From assembly GCA_016936495.1 (NCBI GenBank), contig JAFGXT010000136.1, positions 1 to 37,710 of the forward strand: a DNA stretch of 37,710 bases, in the 5' to 3' direction. Each line of letters begins with the position of its first letter. Position 1 is the first letter of the stretch. The translations under genes were made by a program, and so were the position numbers. This DNA comes from Victivallales bacterium (GTDB lineage Bacteria > Verrucomicrobiota > Lentisphaeria > Victivallales > SZUA-371). This document shows positions 8,403 through 18,217 of this stretch, piece after piece. Under the pieces are notes generated by a model, which was given only the letters and a program-made list of their open reading frames with translations, did no database searches and was not told the origin of the DNA.

Positions 8403-9647
8403 TTAAGCCTGGTATTTTTTTACGATCAATACTGAATTTATTCCGATCATGCCGAAAGACATGTTCAGGATAGTGTTGACCCCTTCAGTTTGAAGCGGTT
8501 CGGAAGTTACCAAGTTGGGCAGTTCACATTCCGGGTCAAGATGGTCGACGTTCATACACGGATGAACTATGCCGTCGTCAAAGGCGGGTAGATTTCCCGC
8601 CAGTTCCAACGCTCCTGCGGCGCCCATGGCATGACCGATAAAACCTTTGGTATTATTAATATAAGGAAGTTTTGACGCTCCTTTGATGATAGTTCTGATG
8701 GCGGCGCATTCCTGCGCATCCCCCATTTTCGTACCCGTGGCATGAGAATTGATGAGATCAATATCTTCTATACTCATTCCGGCTTTTTTCAGAGCCTTGG
8801 CGACACATTGCACCTGACGTTCACTGTCGGGCAAAACCGCGTCTTTCGCGTCTGAATTTATAGCGTAACCGGCTATCTCCGCGTATATTTTCGCGCCACG
8901 GCGCAGGGCATCGTCAAGGCGCTCCAGAACAAACAAACATCCACCCTCGGAAATGACGATTCCGTTGCGATCCCGGTCAAAAGGACGGCTCGCTTTAGTG
9001 GGGTCATCATGACTGGCAAGCGCGCCCTGGCTGTTGAAACTGGCAAATATGCCGAAAGTTCCGGGACTTTCGGACACACCGCCGCAGACGGCTATATCCA
9101 CTTCATCCAGAAGCAGTTGCTGTGCCCCCTGGATTATTCCTGCATTGCCAGCGGCGCATGCGGCGCCGATGCAGTAATGCGGTCCGGTAATGCCGGTGTT
9201 TATAGTGATTTCTCCCGCCGGATTGTTGGCGACGGAACGCGGATTATGATGATGGCTCCAGTATTTTACATCATAGTTGAAGCAACTGAGATTATAGACT
9301 TCATTCTCGGTCTCGACGTTTCCATGTTCGGTACTGCCGACATAGACGCCGATGCGATCGCGATTTGAATCATCCACTGCTATACTTGCGTCGTTCAGTG
9401 CCTCATTGGCGCAGAATATCGCTATGGAACCGGCGCGGGTGCCGTTGCGTATTTCTCGGCGATCCTGATATTTTCTGCAATCAAAATCACAGAGTCCGGC
9501 GTGAACCTTGCCCATATAACGCATTTGTGTATCACTTATTCCGGATATTTTATTCAGCAGATTATTCCTGAATTCATTCAGGTTATTGCCATTAGGCGCG
9601 GTAAGTCCGATTCCGGTTATTACAATCCTGTCATTTGCAGAAAGCAT
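8403..9647 (-). CDS. fabF: Beta-ketoacyl-ACP synthase (FabF-type, KAS II)
   Basis: From the ATG at 9647 the protein has 414 residues, the usual FabF length. GGGG lies 9 bases upstream, whereas in-frame ATGs further upstream would add a non-conserved extension. It opens with RIVITGIGLTAPNG, the typical thiolase-fold start. The catalytic triad is intact: Cys164 in GAACAAGNAG, His302 in NSHATGTKMGD and His339 in KGFIGHAMGAAG, with the conserved Lys334. The enzyme condenses malonyl-ACP with an acyl-ACP in fatty acid elongation. No ACP, ketoreductase or other fab gene adjoins it. It could therefore be a second, specialised ketosynthase rather than the housekeeping one. The divergent neighbour is cysK. 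Confidence 0.85.
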   Translation of the reverse strand: MLSANDRIVITGIGLTAPNGNNLNEFRNNLLNKISGISDTQMRYMGKVHAGLCDFDCRKYQDRREIRNGTRAGSIAIFCANEALNDASIAVDDSNRDRIGVYVGSTEHGNVETENEVYNLSCFNYDVKYWSHHHNPRSVANNPAGEITINTGITGPHYCIGAACAAGNAGIIQGAQQLLLDEVDIAVCGGVSESPGTFGIFASFNSQGALASHDDPTKASRPFDRDRNGIVISEGGCLFVLERLDDALRRGAKIYAEIAGYAINSDAKDAVLPDSERQVQCVAKALKKAGMSIEDIDLINSHATGTKMGDAQECAAIRTIIKGASKLPYINNTKGFIGHAMGAAGALELAGNLPAFDDGIVHPCMNVDHLDPECELPNLVTSEPLQTEGVNTILNMSFGMIGINSVLIVKKYQA

Positions 9648-9779
9648 TATCAGCGTCCCCGATATTAATATCTGTTGCATTGCCTCCCGGCACAATGCCG
9701 GTCTGGAAAACGTAGAATAGCACATGTTTCACTTCAGTTCAACATCCCGCCCGCTTTTTTCAAAATTATTTGATGCAAG

Positions 9780-9798
9780 ATATTATCACTGATAATAT
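9780..9798. promoter_or_regulatory. Palindrome, probable operator
   Basis: ATATTATC (9780-9787) and GATAATAT (9791-9798) form perfect 8-base arms around ACT. The palindrome lies in the 382-base divergent region between the ketosynthase and cysK and abuts the first copy of a 21-base direct repeat. The size and symmetry fit a dimeric regulator site; the regulator is unknown. Confidence 0.5.
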
Positions 9799-10000
9799 AC
9801 TAAAATGGTATTATTTACGGCGCATCGGCAATATTAAACCGTTCCCGAAATAACAGTCATCAGCAATGGGCTATAAACATTTTTAGCTCAAAATTATACT
9901 TAAAATAAGAAATTTTACGTTTTTTTTATGATTCCATTTGACTTTATCACGGCAATAAGGTATTCTTGAAAATATACATTACTAAAACGGTGTTATTTAC
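9798..10000 (+). repeat. Pair of 21-base direct repeats upstream of cysK
   Basis: The copies are at 9798-9818 and 9980-10000 and match at 19 of 21 bases (shared pattern TACTAAAA-GGT-TTATTTAC). They start 182 bases apart. The second copy ends 29 bases before the cysK start codon and overlaps the likely promoter (TTGAAA at 9966-9971, TGTTAT at 9991-9996, long 19-base spacer). This placement suggests regulatory sites, perhaps for a sulfur-responsive regulator. The rest of the 9648-10029 gap is AT-rich with no visible gene. Confidence 0.55.
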
Positions 10001-10029
10001 AAAACACATATAAATCATGGAGGAGCATC

Positions 10030-10989
10030 ATGGGACGGATTTTCAACGACAACAGTTTATCTATCGGCAACACTCCGCTGGTAAAGCTGAACAAGCTTAA
10101 CGAGGGAGGCAAAGCCACGATTCTGGCAAAGATCGAGGGTCGCAATCCGGCGTATTCGGTAAAATGCCGTATCGGGGCGAATTTAATATGGGATGCGGAG
10201 AAGCGCGGATTACTCAAACAGGGAGTGGAGATTATTGAGCCGACCAGTGGTAATACCGGTATAGCTCTTGCCTATGTCGCGGCATCGCGCGGTTACAAAC
10301 TGACTTTGACTATGCCCGACACTATGAGCATTGAGCGGCGTAAATTACTGGCGGCTTTTGGTGCTAATCTAATACTTACGCCCGGAGCCGAAGGCATGAA
10401 AGGCGCGGTAAAGCTGGCGGAGGAGATCGCCGGCTCAGACCTGAAGCGTTATTTCCTTCCGCAGCAGTTTAATAATCCGGCGAATCCGGAGATACATGAA
10501 AAGACTACCGGGCCGGAAATATGGGATGATACCGATGGCAATGTTGACGTTCTGGTGGCGGGAATCGGCACCGGCGGCACAATCACCGGTATATCACGTT
10601 ATCTAAAACGCACTATGGGCAAGCCCTTGATGTCAGTAGGCGTGGAACCCTCGGCGAGCCCGATACTCAGCCAGCATTTGAAGGGTGAAGCCATCAAGCC
10701 AGGACCGCATAAGATCCAGGGGATCGGCGCGGGATTCATTCCCGGCGTACTGGATTTATCGCTGCTTGACCGGGTCGAGGCGGTAGACGACGCCGAAGCT
10801 ATTGAGTTTGCCCGTCGAGCCGGACGCGAGGAGGGCATATTGTGTGGCATCTCCAGCGGCGCTGCTCTGGCGGTTGCGGTACGTTTGAGCAAAAAAGAGG
10901 AGTTTGCGGGCAAGACTATTGTGGTCATCCTGCCCGATTCAGGTGAACGTTACTTATCGTCAGTCCTGTATGAGGATCTGGCGACATAA
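10030..10989 (+). CDS. cysK: Cysteine synthase (O-acetylserine sulfhydrylase)
   Basis: The 319-residue protein has the full length of CysK. It contains IGNTPLVKL near the N-terminus, the PLP-binding Lys45 in [11 protein letters not shown], the substrate loop PTSGNTG (71-77), the phosphate-binding glycine-rich [10 protein letters not shown] and the C-terminal PDSGERYLS. It makes cysteine from O-acetylserine and sulfide in the cytoplasm. A strong GGAGGAG lies 6 bases before the ATG. A small ThiS-like gene follows 75 bases later and metY lies about 1.1 kb downstream, so this is a sulfur-assimilation segment. Direct repeats and a palindrome upstream suggest regulation. CysM-type activity using a protein-bound thiocarboxylate is an alternative, given the neighbour. 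Confidence 0.95.
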   Translation: MGRIFNDNSLSIGNTPLVKLNKLNEGGKATILAKIEGRNPAYSVKCRIGANLIWDAEKRGLLKQGVEIIEPTSGNTGIALAYVAASRGYKLTLTMPDTMSIERRKLLAAFGANLILTPGAEGMKGAVKLAEEIAGSDLKRYFLPQQFNNPANPEIHEKTTGPEIWDDTDGNVDVLVAGIGTGGTITGISRYLKRTMGKPLMSVGVEPSASPILSQHLKGEAIKPGPHKIQGIGAGFIPGVLDLSLLDRVEAVDDAEAIEFARRAGREEGILCGISSGAALAVAVRLSKKEEFAGKTIVVILPDSGERYLSSVLYEDLAT

Positions 10990-11064
10990 TAAGAGCGGCG
11001 ATTAAAACAAAGAGATAATCGCGGCGGCATGGCGGCTTGGAACCGCCAGAGGACAAGGACAGTT

Positions 11065-11274
11065 ATGGAAATAATTTTCAATTCCAGAAAAGTAACTATT
11101 CCAGAACAGAGCAGTTTGCATGATCTGATAATCCGGCGCGAGGTCGATGCGATGTGGTCGCTGGTATTTGTCAACAGCCGGATAATCGGTCATGGCAACT
11201 GGAAGGAAAAAATACTCAATAAAGGCGACCGGATAGAAGTATTATCCGTCAACCATCTGGGCGAAGGCATTTAG
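11065..11274 (+). CDS. Small ThiS/MoaD-like (beta-grasp) protein with non-canonical tail
   Basis: The ATG at 11065 has AAGGAC 6 bases upstream and gives 69 residues. The pattern matches ThiS-type sulfur carriers: MEIIFNSRKVTI, LHDLI, LVFVNSRIIGHGNW, then ILNKGDRIEVLSV, where the GD-IEVL step precedes the tail. Functional carriers end in Gly-Gly, which is activated to a thiocarboxylate. This one ends HLGEGI, so it lacks a terminal diglycine. It could be a carrier needing C-terminal trimming, a degenerate paralogue, or a binding partner only. It lies 75 bases after cysK, probably in the same transcript. CysO (with CysM) and HcyS (with MetY) are known precedents for such partnerships. Confidence 0.6.
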   Translation: MEIIFNSRKVTIPEQSSLHDLIIRREVDAMWSLVFVNSRIIGHGNWKEKILNKGDRIEVLSVNHLGEGI

Positions 11275-11399
11275 GTTATTTTGTTCCATTTCCTTGGGTC
11301 AATATAATTGACATACATTAATTAACAGTTTATATGAGGTAATTTCAAAAGTATTTAATTAGAACTGAATTGGAATATATAGATAGAGAGTTCATATTA

Positions 11400-11560
11400 A
11401 GGAGCTGTGAAGAAATTAACTTGACAATTTGCCGGGAAAATCGTGATTTGATTTTTGGGACGAATGAGAGGAGCATACCCTCAGGTATGTAACGAGCTGA
11501 CGGCACAAAAGGCATTCACGAGAACCGAACAAATGTAAAGGTTATTTCTGAACGGCTCCT
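11400..11560. mobile_element. MITE-like element with 26-base terminal inverted repeats
   Basis: The ends, 11400-11425 and the complement of 11535-11560, both begin AGGAGC and agree at 20 of 26 positions. Internally TCGTGA (11441-11446) mirrors TCACGA (11516-11521), and CATACC and GGTATG flank a CTCA loop at the centre (about 11474-11489), so the 161-base unit could fold into one long imperfect hairpin. It encodes no protein and shows no clear target-site duplication. It fits a non-autonomous element or a relic of insertion-sequence ends. No second copy was noticed in this window. Confidence 0.55.
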
Positions 11561-12060
11561 ACGGTCAAAATAAAAGACCTTAACATGAACAATTTATCGG
11601 AGATAGACTTTAATATTCAGCATCGTCTCTTTCCAATAGCGGAAAAATCTGAGAATTAATGAGAGGATGAGACTGGGATGGTAAACAGAACACAAAAGGA
11701 AGACGGAGTACTGGTGCGGTTGCAAGCTGCATTTGTGATCCGCTGATGCAGATGACTGCGGAATGCGGCAATTCGGAATTGAAAGACAATTTATGAAGTT
11801 CGTCATATATGATTAAAGGGTGCATGAGAAAGTTTTTACATATCTCATGTTCGGTGTGATTGCCAGCACAATAAAGCAGTTGCTTAACATGTTGCTTTTA
11901 ATGTATTTATAAGGTTAGTTGGAGTAAAAAACACAAATCCCGAGTTTTTGGGACAGGGAGGAATACAGGTAAGAATCAGGATTTAAATGGAATTTTCAAG
12001 AAAAAACACATTGGTAGCGTCAAATGGGCTTGGCGCGGAAAAAAGTTATTAACAGGGAAA

Positions 12061-12095
12061 AGCCAAAACTTTTGAAATTGGCTCTGTAATAAAGG
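12061..12095 (+). promoter_or_regulatory. Possible H-type pseudoknot covering the metY ribosome binding site
   Basis: AGCCAA (12061-12066) pairs with TTGGCT (12078-12083). The loop segment CTTTT (12069-12073) can pair with AAAGG (12091-12095), the metY ribosome binding site 10 bases before the ATG. This topology resembles short translational riboswitches, but the loop sequences do not match the SAM-II consensus as I recall it. Tentative. Confidence 0.3.
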
Positions 12096-12105
12096 AATTC
12101 ACAAC

Positions 12106-13398
12106 ATGAGCGAAAAACAATATCATCTTGAAACACTGGCACTACATGCCGGACAGGTTCCAGACCCCACCACTTTAGCGCGTGCCGTGCCGATTTATCG
12201 TACGACGGCGTTCAGCTTTAAAAACGCCGAACACGCGGCAAATTTGTTCGAGCTGAAAGAGTTTGGTAACATTTATGGCCGGTTGATGAACCCTACTAAT
12301 GACGTATTAGAGCAGAGACTGGCGCAGCTTGAGGGCGGTGCGGCGGCGTTAACCATGTCATCGGGCACCGCGGCGATCTATTTCGCCATCACCAATATTC
12401 TCAGGCAGGGAGACGAACTGGTTTCATCCAACAATCTTTACGGCGGGACATATACGCAGTTTGATTCGATTCTGCCGCAATCAGGTATTAAAGTTCACTT
12501 TACCCCGGTGAATGACTTTGCCGCGGTCGAAGCAGCGATTAATCATAAGACCAGAGCCATTTATATTGAAGTCATCGGCAACCCCGTACTGGATTTCGCC
12601 GACGTCGCCGGATACGCAAAAATCGCTAAAAAGCATAATCTGCCTCTGATCGTCGATTCAACCTTCTCCCCGCCAACCTTGTTCCGTCCGATAGAACATG
12701 GCGCTGACATCGTCATCCACTCGCTGTCCAAATGGATTGGCGGGCATGGCGTAGGTATCGGCGGCGTGGTCATCGACGCCGGAAAATTTGACTGGAGCGA
12801 TCCCAAATTCGCACTTTATAATGAACCTGACGGCGGGTATCACGGCCTGCGCTTTGCGCATGATATGGGCGATTTGAATCATCTGGCGTTTATTCTCCGT
12901 CTGCGTACGGTGGGTTTGCGCAATCAGGGGCCGACGCTGGCTCCAGACGCGGCATGGCAGTTTATTCAGGGAGTGGAAACCCTGCCATTGCGTACCGCGC
13001 GGCATTCAGAAAATGCTCTTAAAGTGGCGGAATACCTCAAGCAGCATCCTCAGGCAAGCTGGGTGCGCTATCCGGGTCTGCCGGATGATCCGGCATATGC
13101 GCTCGCCAGTAAATACCTTAAAAACGGTTTCGGCGGCATGGTGGTGTTCGGCGTCAAAGGCGGCAGTGCGGCAGGCAGAGAAATCGTGGATAACATCGAA
13201 TTGTTCAGTCACCTTGCCAATGTCGGTGACGCCAAAAGCCTGATTTTGCATCCGTCGAGCACTACGCATTCACAGTTGAGCGACGAAGCTCAGCGAGCCG
13301 GCGGACTTATCCCGGAACTACTCCGGCTGTCGATTGGTCTGGAACATATCGACGACATTATCGGCGCGCTGGATGATGTTCTGGCACGCCTCAAATAA
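12106..13398 (+). CDS. metY: O-acetylhomoserine sulfhydrylase
   Basis: The 430-residue protein is a full-length member of the Cys/Met metabolism PLP enzymes, of the MetY length class (longer than MetB/MetC). Markers are LETLALHAGQVPDPTT, YGRLMNPTNDVLEQRLAQLEGG, MSSGTAAI, the cofactor Asp184 in LIVDSTF and the PLP-binding Lys209 in HSLSKWIGGHG. It converts O-acetylhomoserine plus sulfide to homocysteine for methionine synthesis. AAAGG lies 10 bases before the ATG. It follows cysK and the ThiS-like gene but is separated from them by an 831-base gap, so it is probably transcribed separately. It is convergent with recQ. Confidence 0.95.
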   Translation: MSEKQYHLETLALHAGQVPDPTTLARAVPIYRTTAFSFKNAEHAANLFELKEFGNIYGRLMNPTNDVLEQRLAQLEGGAAALTMSSGTAAIYFAITNILRQGDELVSSNNLYGGTYTQFDSILPQSGIKVHFTPVNDFAAVEAAINHKTRAIYIEVIGNPVLDFADVAGYAKIAKKHNLPLIVDSTFSPPTLFRPIEHGADIVIHSLSKWIGGHGVGIGGVVIDAGKFDWSDPKFALYNEPDGGYHGLRFAHDMGDLNHLAFILRLRTVGLRNQGPTLAPDAAWQFIQGVETLPLRTARHSENALKVAEYLKQHPQASWVRYPGLPDDPAYALASKYLKNGFGGMVVFGVKGGSAAGREIVDNIELFSHLANVGDAKSLILHPSSTTHSQLSDEAQRAGGLIPELLRLSIGLEHIDDIIGALDDVLARLK

Positions 13399-13413
13399 TA
13401 CCTTTTGTTGTTT

Positions 13414-13447
13414 ACATATGCGCGGCTCTGTGAAGCCGCGCATATGT
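13414..13447. terminator. Perfect 14-base-pair hairpin between metY and recQ
   Basis: The arms at 13414-13427 and 13434-13447 are perfect 14-base complements (ACATATGCGCGGCT and its mirror) around CTGTGA. The hairpin sits between two convergent stop codons, as a bidirectional terminator would. Neither side has a U-tract, so intrinsic termination would be atypical; it may instead protect 3' ends. Confidence 0.5.
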
Positions 13448-13490
13448 CGGACAACACGTACGGCGATCCCGATGCATTAATGGCTGGGCT

Positions 13491-15653
13491 TTATTCTGAA
13501 CCGGTGGAAGCTTTGACCAGACGGATTTCCTCCAGACTGACTGCGCCGTGGAACATTTTGGCAATAGCTGTATTGCTCAGGGAGCGTCCGCGGGTTTCAA
13601 GCTGGCGTTCTATTTCTATGCGAATATATGGATCAATAAGCGTGTCGATATTCAGCTTGTCATTATTTTTCAGGTCTACTTCGAGAACCCGGGAGACTTT
13701 TGACGGTGCCAGGTTGAGTTCCCTGCATATATCCGGAAAACCGTAATCGGCTTCTGCCAATTCCAGAATTTTGTTATCGAAATCAATGGCTTTTTTGAGG
13801 GCATCGGTACTCATAACCACCTTTTTCCCTTTCGGAACACGATCGGGATGTTTTTCAAGATACATCTTTACTTCTTCAATGAATTCCTGTCCGTACTGGC
13901 TCATCTTTGCGGTGCCAACGCCGTGGACTTGAAGCATTTCATTACGCCGTTGCGGATACAAGCGTGCCATGTCATGCAAGGTTTTATCTGTAAACACCAC
14001 ATAGGGGGGGACATTTTTGCGGTCGGCGACGTCGCGGCGCAATTTACGCAACTGTTCAAACAATTCCTGATCATACGCTTCAGTCTGAAGTGCCGGAGCG
14101 CGTCCACCTTTAACGATGGCGGAACGATGCTCGGTCTTCGTTGATTTGCGCATCATCATAAATTTATCGCGTCCGAACAGCACATCTTTGCCTTTAGTCG
14201 TAAGCTTAAGCGTGTTTTCCGCCACGCCGACGCATTTACGCCGGGTCAATTCATCCAGCAATTCATGCCACCAAAGCTTTTCCTTATCCTGTCCAACCCC
14301 GAAAGTAGGCAACTTGTCATGTTCGTGCGCGCATACGGTCTCGGTTTTATTTCCGGTAATGATGTCAATGACATGATCACGCTCGAACGCTTCCCGGGTG
14401 CGGGCGATGGCGGACATTATTTTTTGCGCGGCAACGCTTTCGTCAACCCGCTCAAAAGCCTGGAGGCAGACATCGCAACCGCCGCAATTATTATCAGGAT
14501 ATTTTTCGCCGAAGTAACCCAGCAACTGACGGCGGCGGCAAATTTCAACGGACGCCAGATCGGCCATACGGTAAAGCTTATCCGTGGCGATACGGCGTTC
14601 TTGATCATCCTCTATCTTATCAATAAAATAACGCAGTCGGGGAATATCGCCGCGTCCGAAAAACAACACACACAAAGAAGGATCACCATCCCGCCCGGCG
14701 CGTCCGGTTTCCTGATAATAGCCTTCGATGTTTTTAGGCAGGTCGGCATTAATGACAAATCTCACGTTGGACTTGTCTATGCCCATGCCAAACGCGATAG
14801 TCGCCACGATCACTTGTATTTCATCGCGATTAAAAGCGTTCTGATTGTTTTCACGCTGATGTTTATCCAGTCCGGCGTGATATGACAATGCTTTGACTCC
14901 GTTTTGTTTAAGAAAATCGGCTGTACCTTCCACGCTTTTCCGACTCGTACGGTAGACGATTCCCGGTTCGCCGGGATGGGATTTTATAAGTTCCAATATC
15001 TGATATTCAACGTCATCCTTGGGTTCTACCCGATAATAAAGATTGGGGCGATTGAACGAGGCGCGTACGGTAAAAGGATCATTGAGATTAAGTCTTCCAG
15101 TAATATCGGTCTGCACCTTTTCCGTTGCGGTAGCGGTGAACGCCGCTATGGGAATGCCGCGATAACGCTCCTTGATAATCTTTAAATTGAGATAGTCAGG
15201 ACGGAAATCGTGTCCCCATTCCGACATGCAATGAGCTTCATCCACGGCAAACAGGCAGATATTGATGCGTTCCAGAGACTGCAGAAACGACTCCATCGCA
15301 AAACGTTCCGGAGAAACATAGAGCAAATCCAGTTCGTTGTTTTCCCGCAGTCGGTATATATCAGACATTTCCGCCGGTGAAAGATTGCTGTTAAGGTATT
15401 CGGCTCTTATGCCTAGAACACGCGCACCGTCCACTTGATCTTTCATAAGTGAAATCAATGGACTGACCACGATTCCAGTGCCTTCACTCACGATTGCGGG
15501 AAGCTGATAGCACAGGGACTTGCCGCCGCCGGTAGGCATCACCGCGAATACATCTTTTTTATGGAGAATGTTTTCAACTATCTCCCGCTGATCTGGACGG
15601 AACTCGGAATAGCCGAAAACTCTTTTGAGTTGTATATCAAGCATATCGCGCAT
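13491..15653 (-). CDS. recQ: ATP-dependent DNA helicase RecQ
   Basis: The 720-residue protein shows all RecQ parts. The helicase core has FRPDQREIV, Walker A TGGGKS (41-46), DEAH (138-141), FTATAT and QETGRAGRDG. The zinc site uses Cys372, Cys390, Cys393 and Cys396. An RQC winged helix follows (about 410-510), then an HRDC domain (about 530-610). A further C-terminal helical region (about 630-720) contains PDICRELNLAPSKVSRVLEV, a helix-turn-helix-like stretch found in longer RecQ versions. It unwinds DNA 3' to 5' in recombinational repair. The start lies 7 bases after the stop codon of the exonuclease gene, so the two are almost certainly co-transcribed. Confidence 0.95.
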   Translation of the reverse strand: MRDMLDIQLKRVFGYSEFRPDQREIVENILHKKDVFAVMPTGGGKSLCYQLPAIVSEGTGIVVSPLISLMKDQVDGARVLGIRAEYLNSNLSPAEMSDIYRLRENNELDLLYVSPERFAMESFLQSLERINICLFAVDEAHCMSEWGHDFRPDYLNLKIIKERYRGIPIAAFTATATEKVQTDITGRLNLNDPFTVRASFNRPNLYYRVEPKDDVEYQILELIKSHPGEPGIVYRTSRKSVEGTADFLKQNGVKALSYHAGLDKHQRENNQNAFNRDEIQVIVATIAFGMGIDKSNVRFVINADLPKNIEGYYQETGRAGRDGDPSLCVLFFGRGDIPRLRYFIDKIEDDQERRIATDKLYRMADLASVEICRRRQLLGYFGEKYPDNNCGGCDVCLQAFERVDESVAAQKIMSAIARTREAFERDHVIDIITGNKTETVCAHEHDKLPTFGVGQDKEKLWWHELLDELTRRKCVGVAENTLKLTTKGKDVLFGRDKFMMMRKSTKTEHRSAIVKGGRAPALQTEAYDQELFEQLRKLRRDVADRKNVPPYVVFTDKTLHDMARLYPQRRNEMLQVHGVGTAKMSQYGQEFIEEVKMYLEKHPDRVPKGKKVVMSTDALKKAIDFDNKILELAEADYGFPDICRELNLAPSKVSRVLEVDLKNNDKLNIDTLIDPYIRIEIERQLETRGRSLSNTAIAKMFHGAVSLEEIRLVKASTGSE

Positions 15654-15660
15654 TTACAGC

Positions 15661-16620
15661 TCAAAGACCTCCAAACAGATCCGGTTGCTCTTTTCCCGGA
15701 GCGGCAGAGAACAGATCGTCGTCTGTTGTGCCGCCAGCGTCATCACTGTCATTGCCGGAGAGTTCGTTTATTTCTTTTATAATGCTTTTGAGTTCATATC
15801 GTTCCGCGATTGCGGCGATCGCCTCCCAGTCAGGATTGGAGCGCTCAAGCAGGGATTTATCCGCCCAGGGTTTATCGTCGACGTCGGTTTTGAGTTTTAC
15901 CAGCTTTTGATTTTTTATGAGGATGTCTTTAGCGGCGCATATCTTATCGCGTAATTTGACGTTTTCGATTTGTTCAGGATGAGCAAGCATGTTATCAATG
16001 CTGTGCATGTCACAGATAAGTTTGGCGGCGGTCTTGGGGCCGACACCGGACACACCGGGGATATTATCGGAAGTATCGCCGATAAGCGCTAAATAGTCAA
16101 CTATTTGCTCTGCCGACACCTGGAACTTTTCGATTACTTCGGCGGGGCCGCGCTCCTCGAATCCGCCTTTGCGGTCGGGCACTAACATGCGGATATTGTC
16201 GGTTATTACCTGATGAATGTCTTTATCACTGCTGATTATGCGTACCTGACGGTCGGATAAATCCACTGCCAAAGCGGCGAGCAAATCGTCAGCCTCATAG
16301 CCTTCGCGACTTATTTCCGGCCAGCCGAAAGCATGAATAAGTTCTTTGAGAGCTGGAATCTGGGTACGCAATTCCTCGGGCATTGGAGGTCGGTTCGCCT
16401 TGTAATCCGGCGCAAGCTCCATTCTGAAAGATGGTTTCCCAACGTCAAAGACAAACGCGCCGCACGATCCCGGGTGTTCCTTATGCAGTTTGATCAGAAA
16501 CTTGGACATCGCAAAGATTGCATTGCTGGGTTCCCCGAGCGAATTGGTCAGATAACGCACCGCATAGAATCCACGGTATATCTGCGCATAAGCGTCTACC
16601 AGAAACAGTGTGTCAGACAT
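15661..16620 (-). CDS. Stand-alone 5'-3' exonuclease (PolA N-terminal type) with clamp-binding tail
   Basis: The ATG at 16620 (319 residues) has AGGGAAA upstream and opens MSDTLFLVDAYAQIYRGFYA, the normal start of this family; longer in-frame starts lack support. Metal-binding and substrate motifs are present: FDVGKPSFR, YKANRPPMP (73-81), EADD (109-112), SSDKD (130-134) and GDTSDNIPG (181-189), followed by the helix-hairpin-helix GVGPKTA (192-198). No polymerase domain is attached, so this is a flap/5' exonuclease used in repair or RNA-primer removal. The very end reads QPDLFGGL, with QPDLF (312-316) fitting the beta-sliding-clamp binding motif. It is directly upstream of recQ. Confidence 0.9.
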   Translation of the reverse strand: MSDTLFLVDAYAQIYRGFYAVRYLTNSLGEPSNAIFAMSKFLIKLHKEHPGSCGAFVFDVGKPSFRMELAPDYKANRPPMPEELRTQIPALKELIHAFGWPEISREGYEADDLLAALAVDLSDRQVRIISSDKDIHQVITDNIRMLVPDRKGGFEERGPAEVIEKFQVSAEQIVDYLALIGDTSDNIPGVSGVGPKTAAKLICDMHSIDNMLAHPEQIENVKLRDKICAAKDILIKNQKLVKLKTDVDDKPWADKSLLERSNPDWEAIAAIAERYELKSIIKEINELSGNDSDDAGGTTDDDLFSAAPGKEQPDLFGGL

Positions 16621-16746
16621 TGTATTTCCCTGTTGTTTTTTATCTTCAAGTCCATACAATATATACCATCCTGCCGGGTAAACAAATGCAATCAGCTCTA
16701 CCTGCCCCAAATAATCAGGTTGATACAAGAAAATAATCAAGTTGAT

Positions 16747-16774
16747 TTGTAAAAATGTGGTTGTGAAGTATAGT
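16747..16774 (+). promoter_or_regulatory. Possible promoter for enolase
   Basis: TTGTAA (16747-16752) and TATAGT (16769-16774) are separated by 16 bases, upstream of the enolase ATG at 16855. The -10 is good and the -35 is partial (4 of 6). Confidence 0.4.
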
Positions 16775-16839
16775 TCTTATTCTGAGAAACGTAGTTTAAA
16801 CCCGGATTGTATACTTCCGGACAGAATTTTAAAACATAA

Positions 16840-18159
<1,320 letters not shown>

Positions 18160-18217
18160 TTGAGCTTATGATCTCCGCTTGAAAATCATTTCAGGCGGGG
18201 TGGTTTCAAGATATTGA

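Larger units (their letters stand above)
11275..12105. other. 831-base intergenic region before metY
   Basis: No convincing gene is visible. The region holds a promoter-like pair (TTGACA at 11308-11313, TATATG at 11331-11336, 17-base spacer), the MITE-like element at 11400-11560, and about 500 bases with short open frames that match nothing I recognise. Just before metY is a possible pseudoknot over the ribosome binding site. No canonical SAM-I riboswitch core was found. Confidence 0.5.

Noticed and set aside
11594-11825. Minus-strand open frames in the metY leader
   Set aside because: No recognisable protein pattern, no ribosome binding site and overlapping alternative frames.
12050-12058. 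TTATTAACA, a DnaA-box-like 9-mer upstream of metY
   Set aside because: Single site far from dnaA in an AT-rich gap; expected by chance.
11561-12060. SAM-I riboswitch upstream of metY
   Set aside because: I looked for the conserved core and found none.
18175-18198. Hairpin directly after enolase as the main terminator
   Set aside because: No U-tract follows it; the stem at 18218-18264 with eight T residues is the better terminator.
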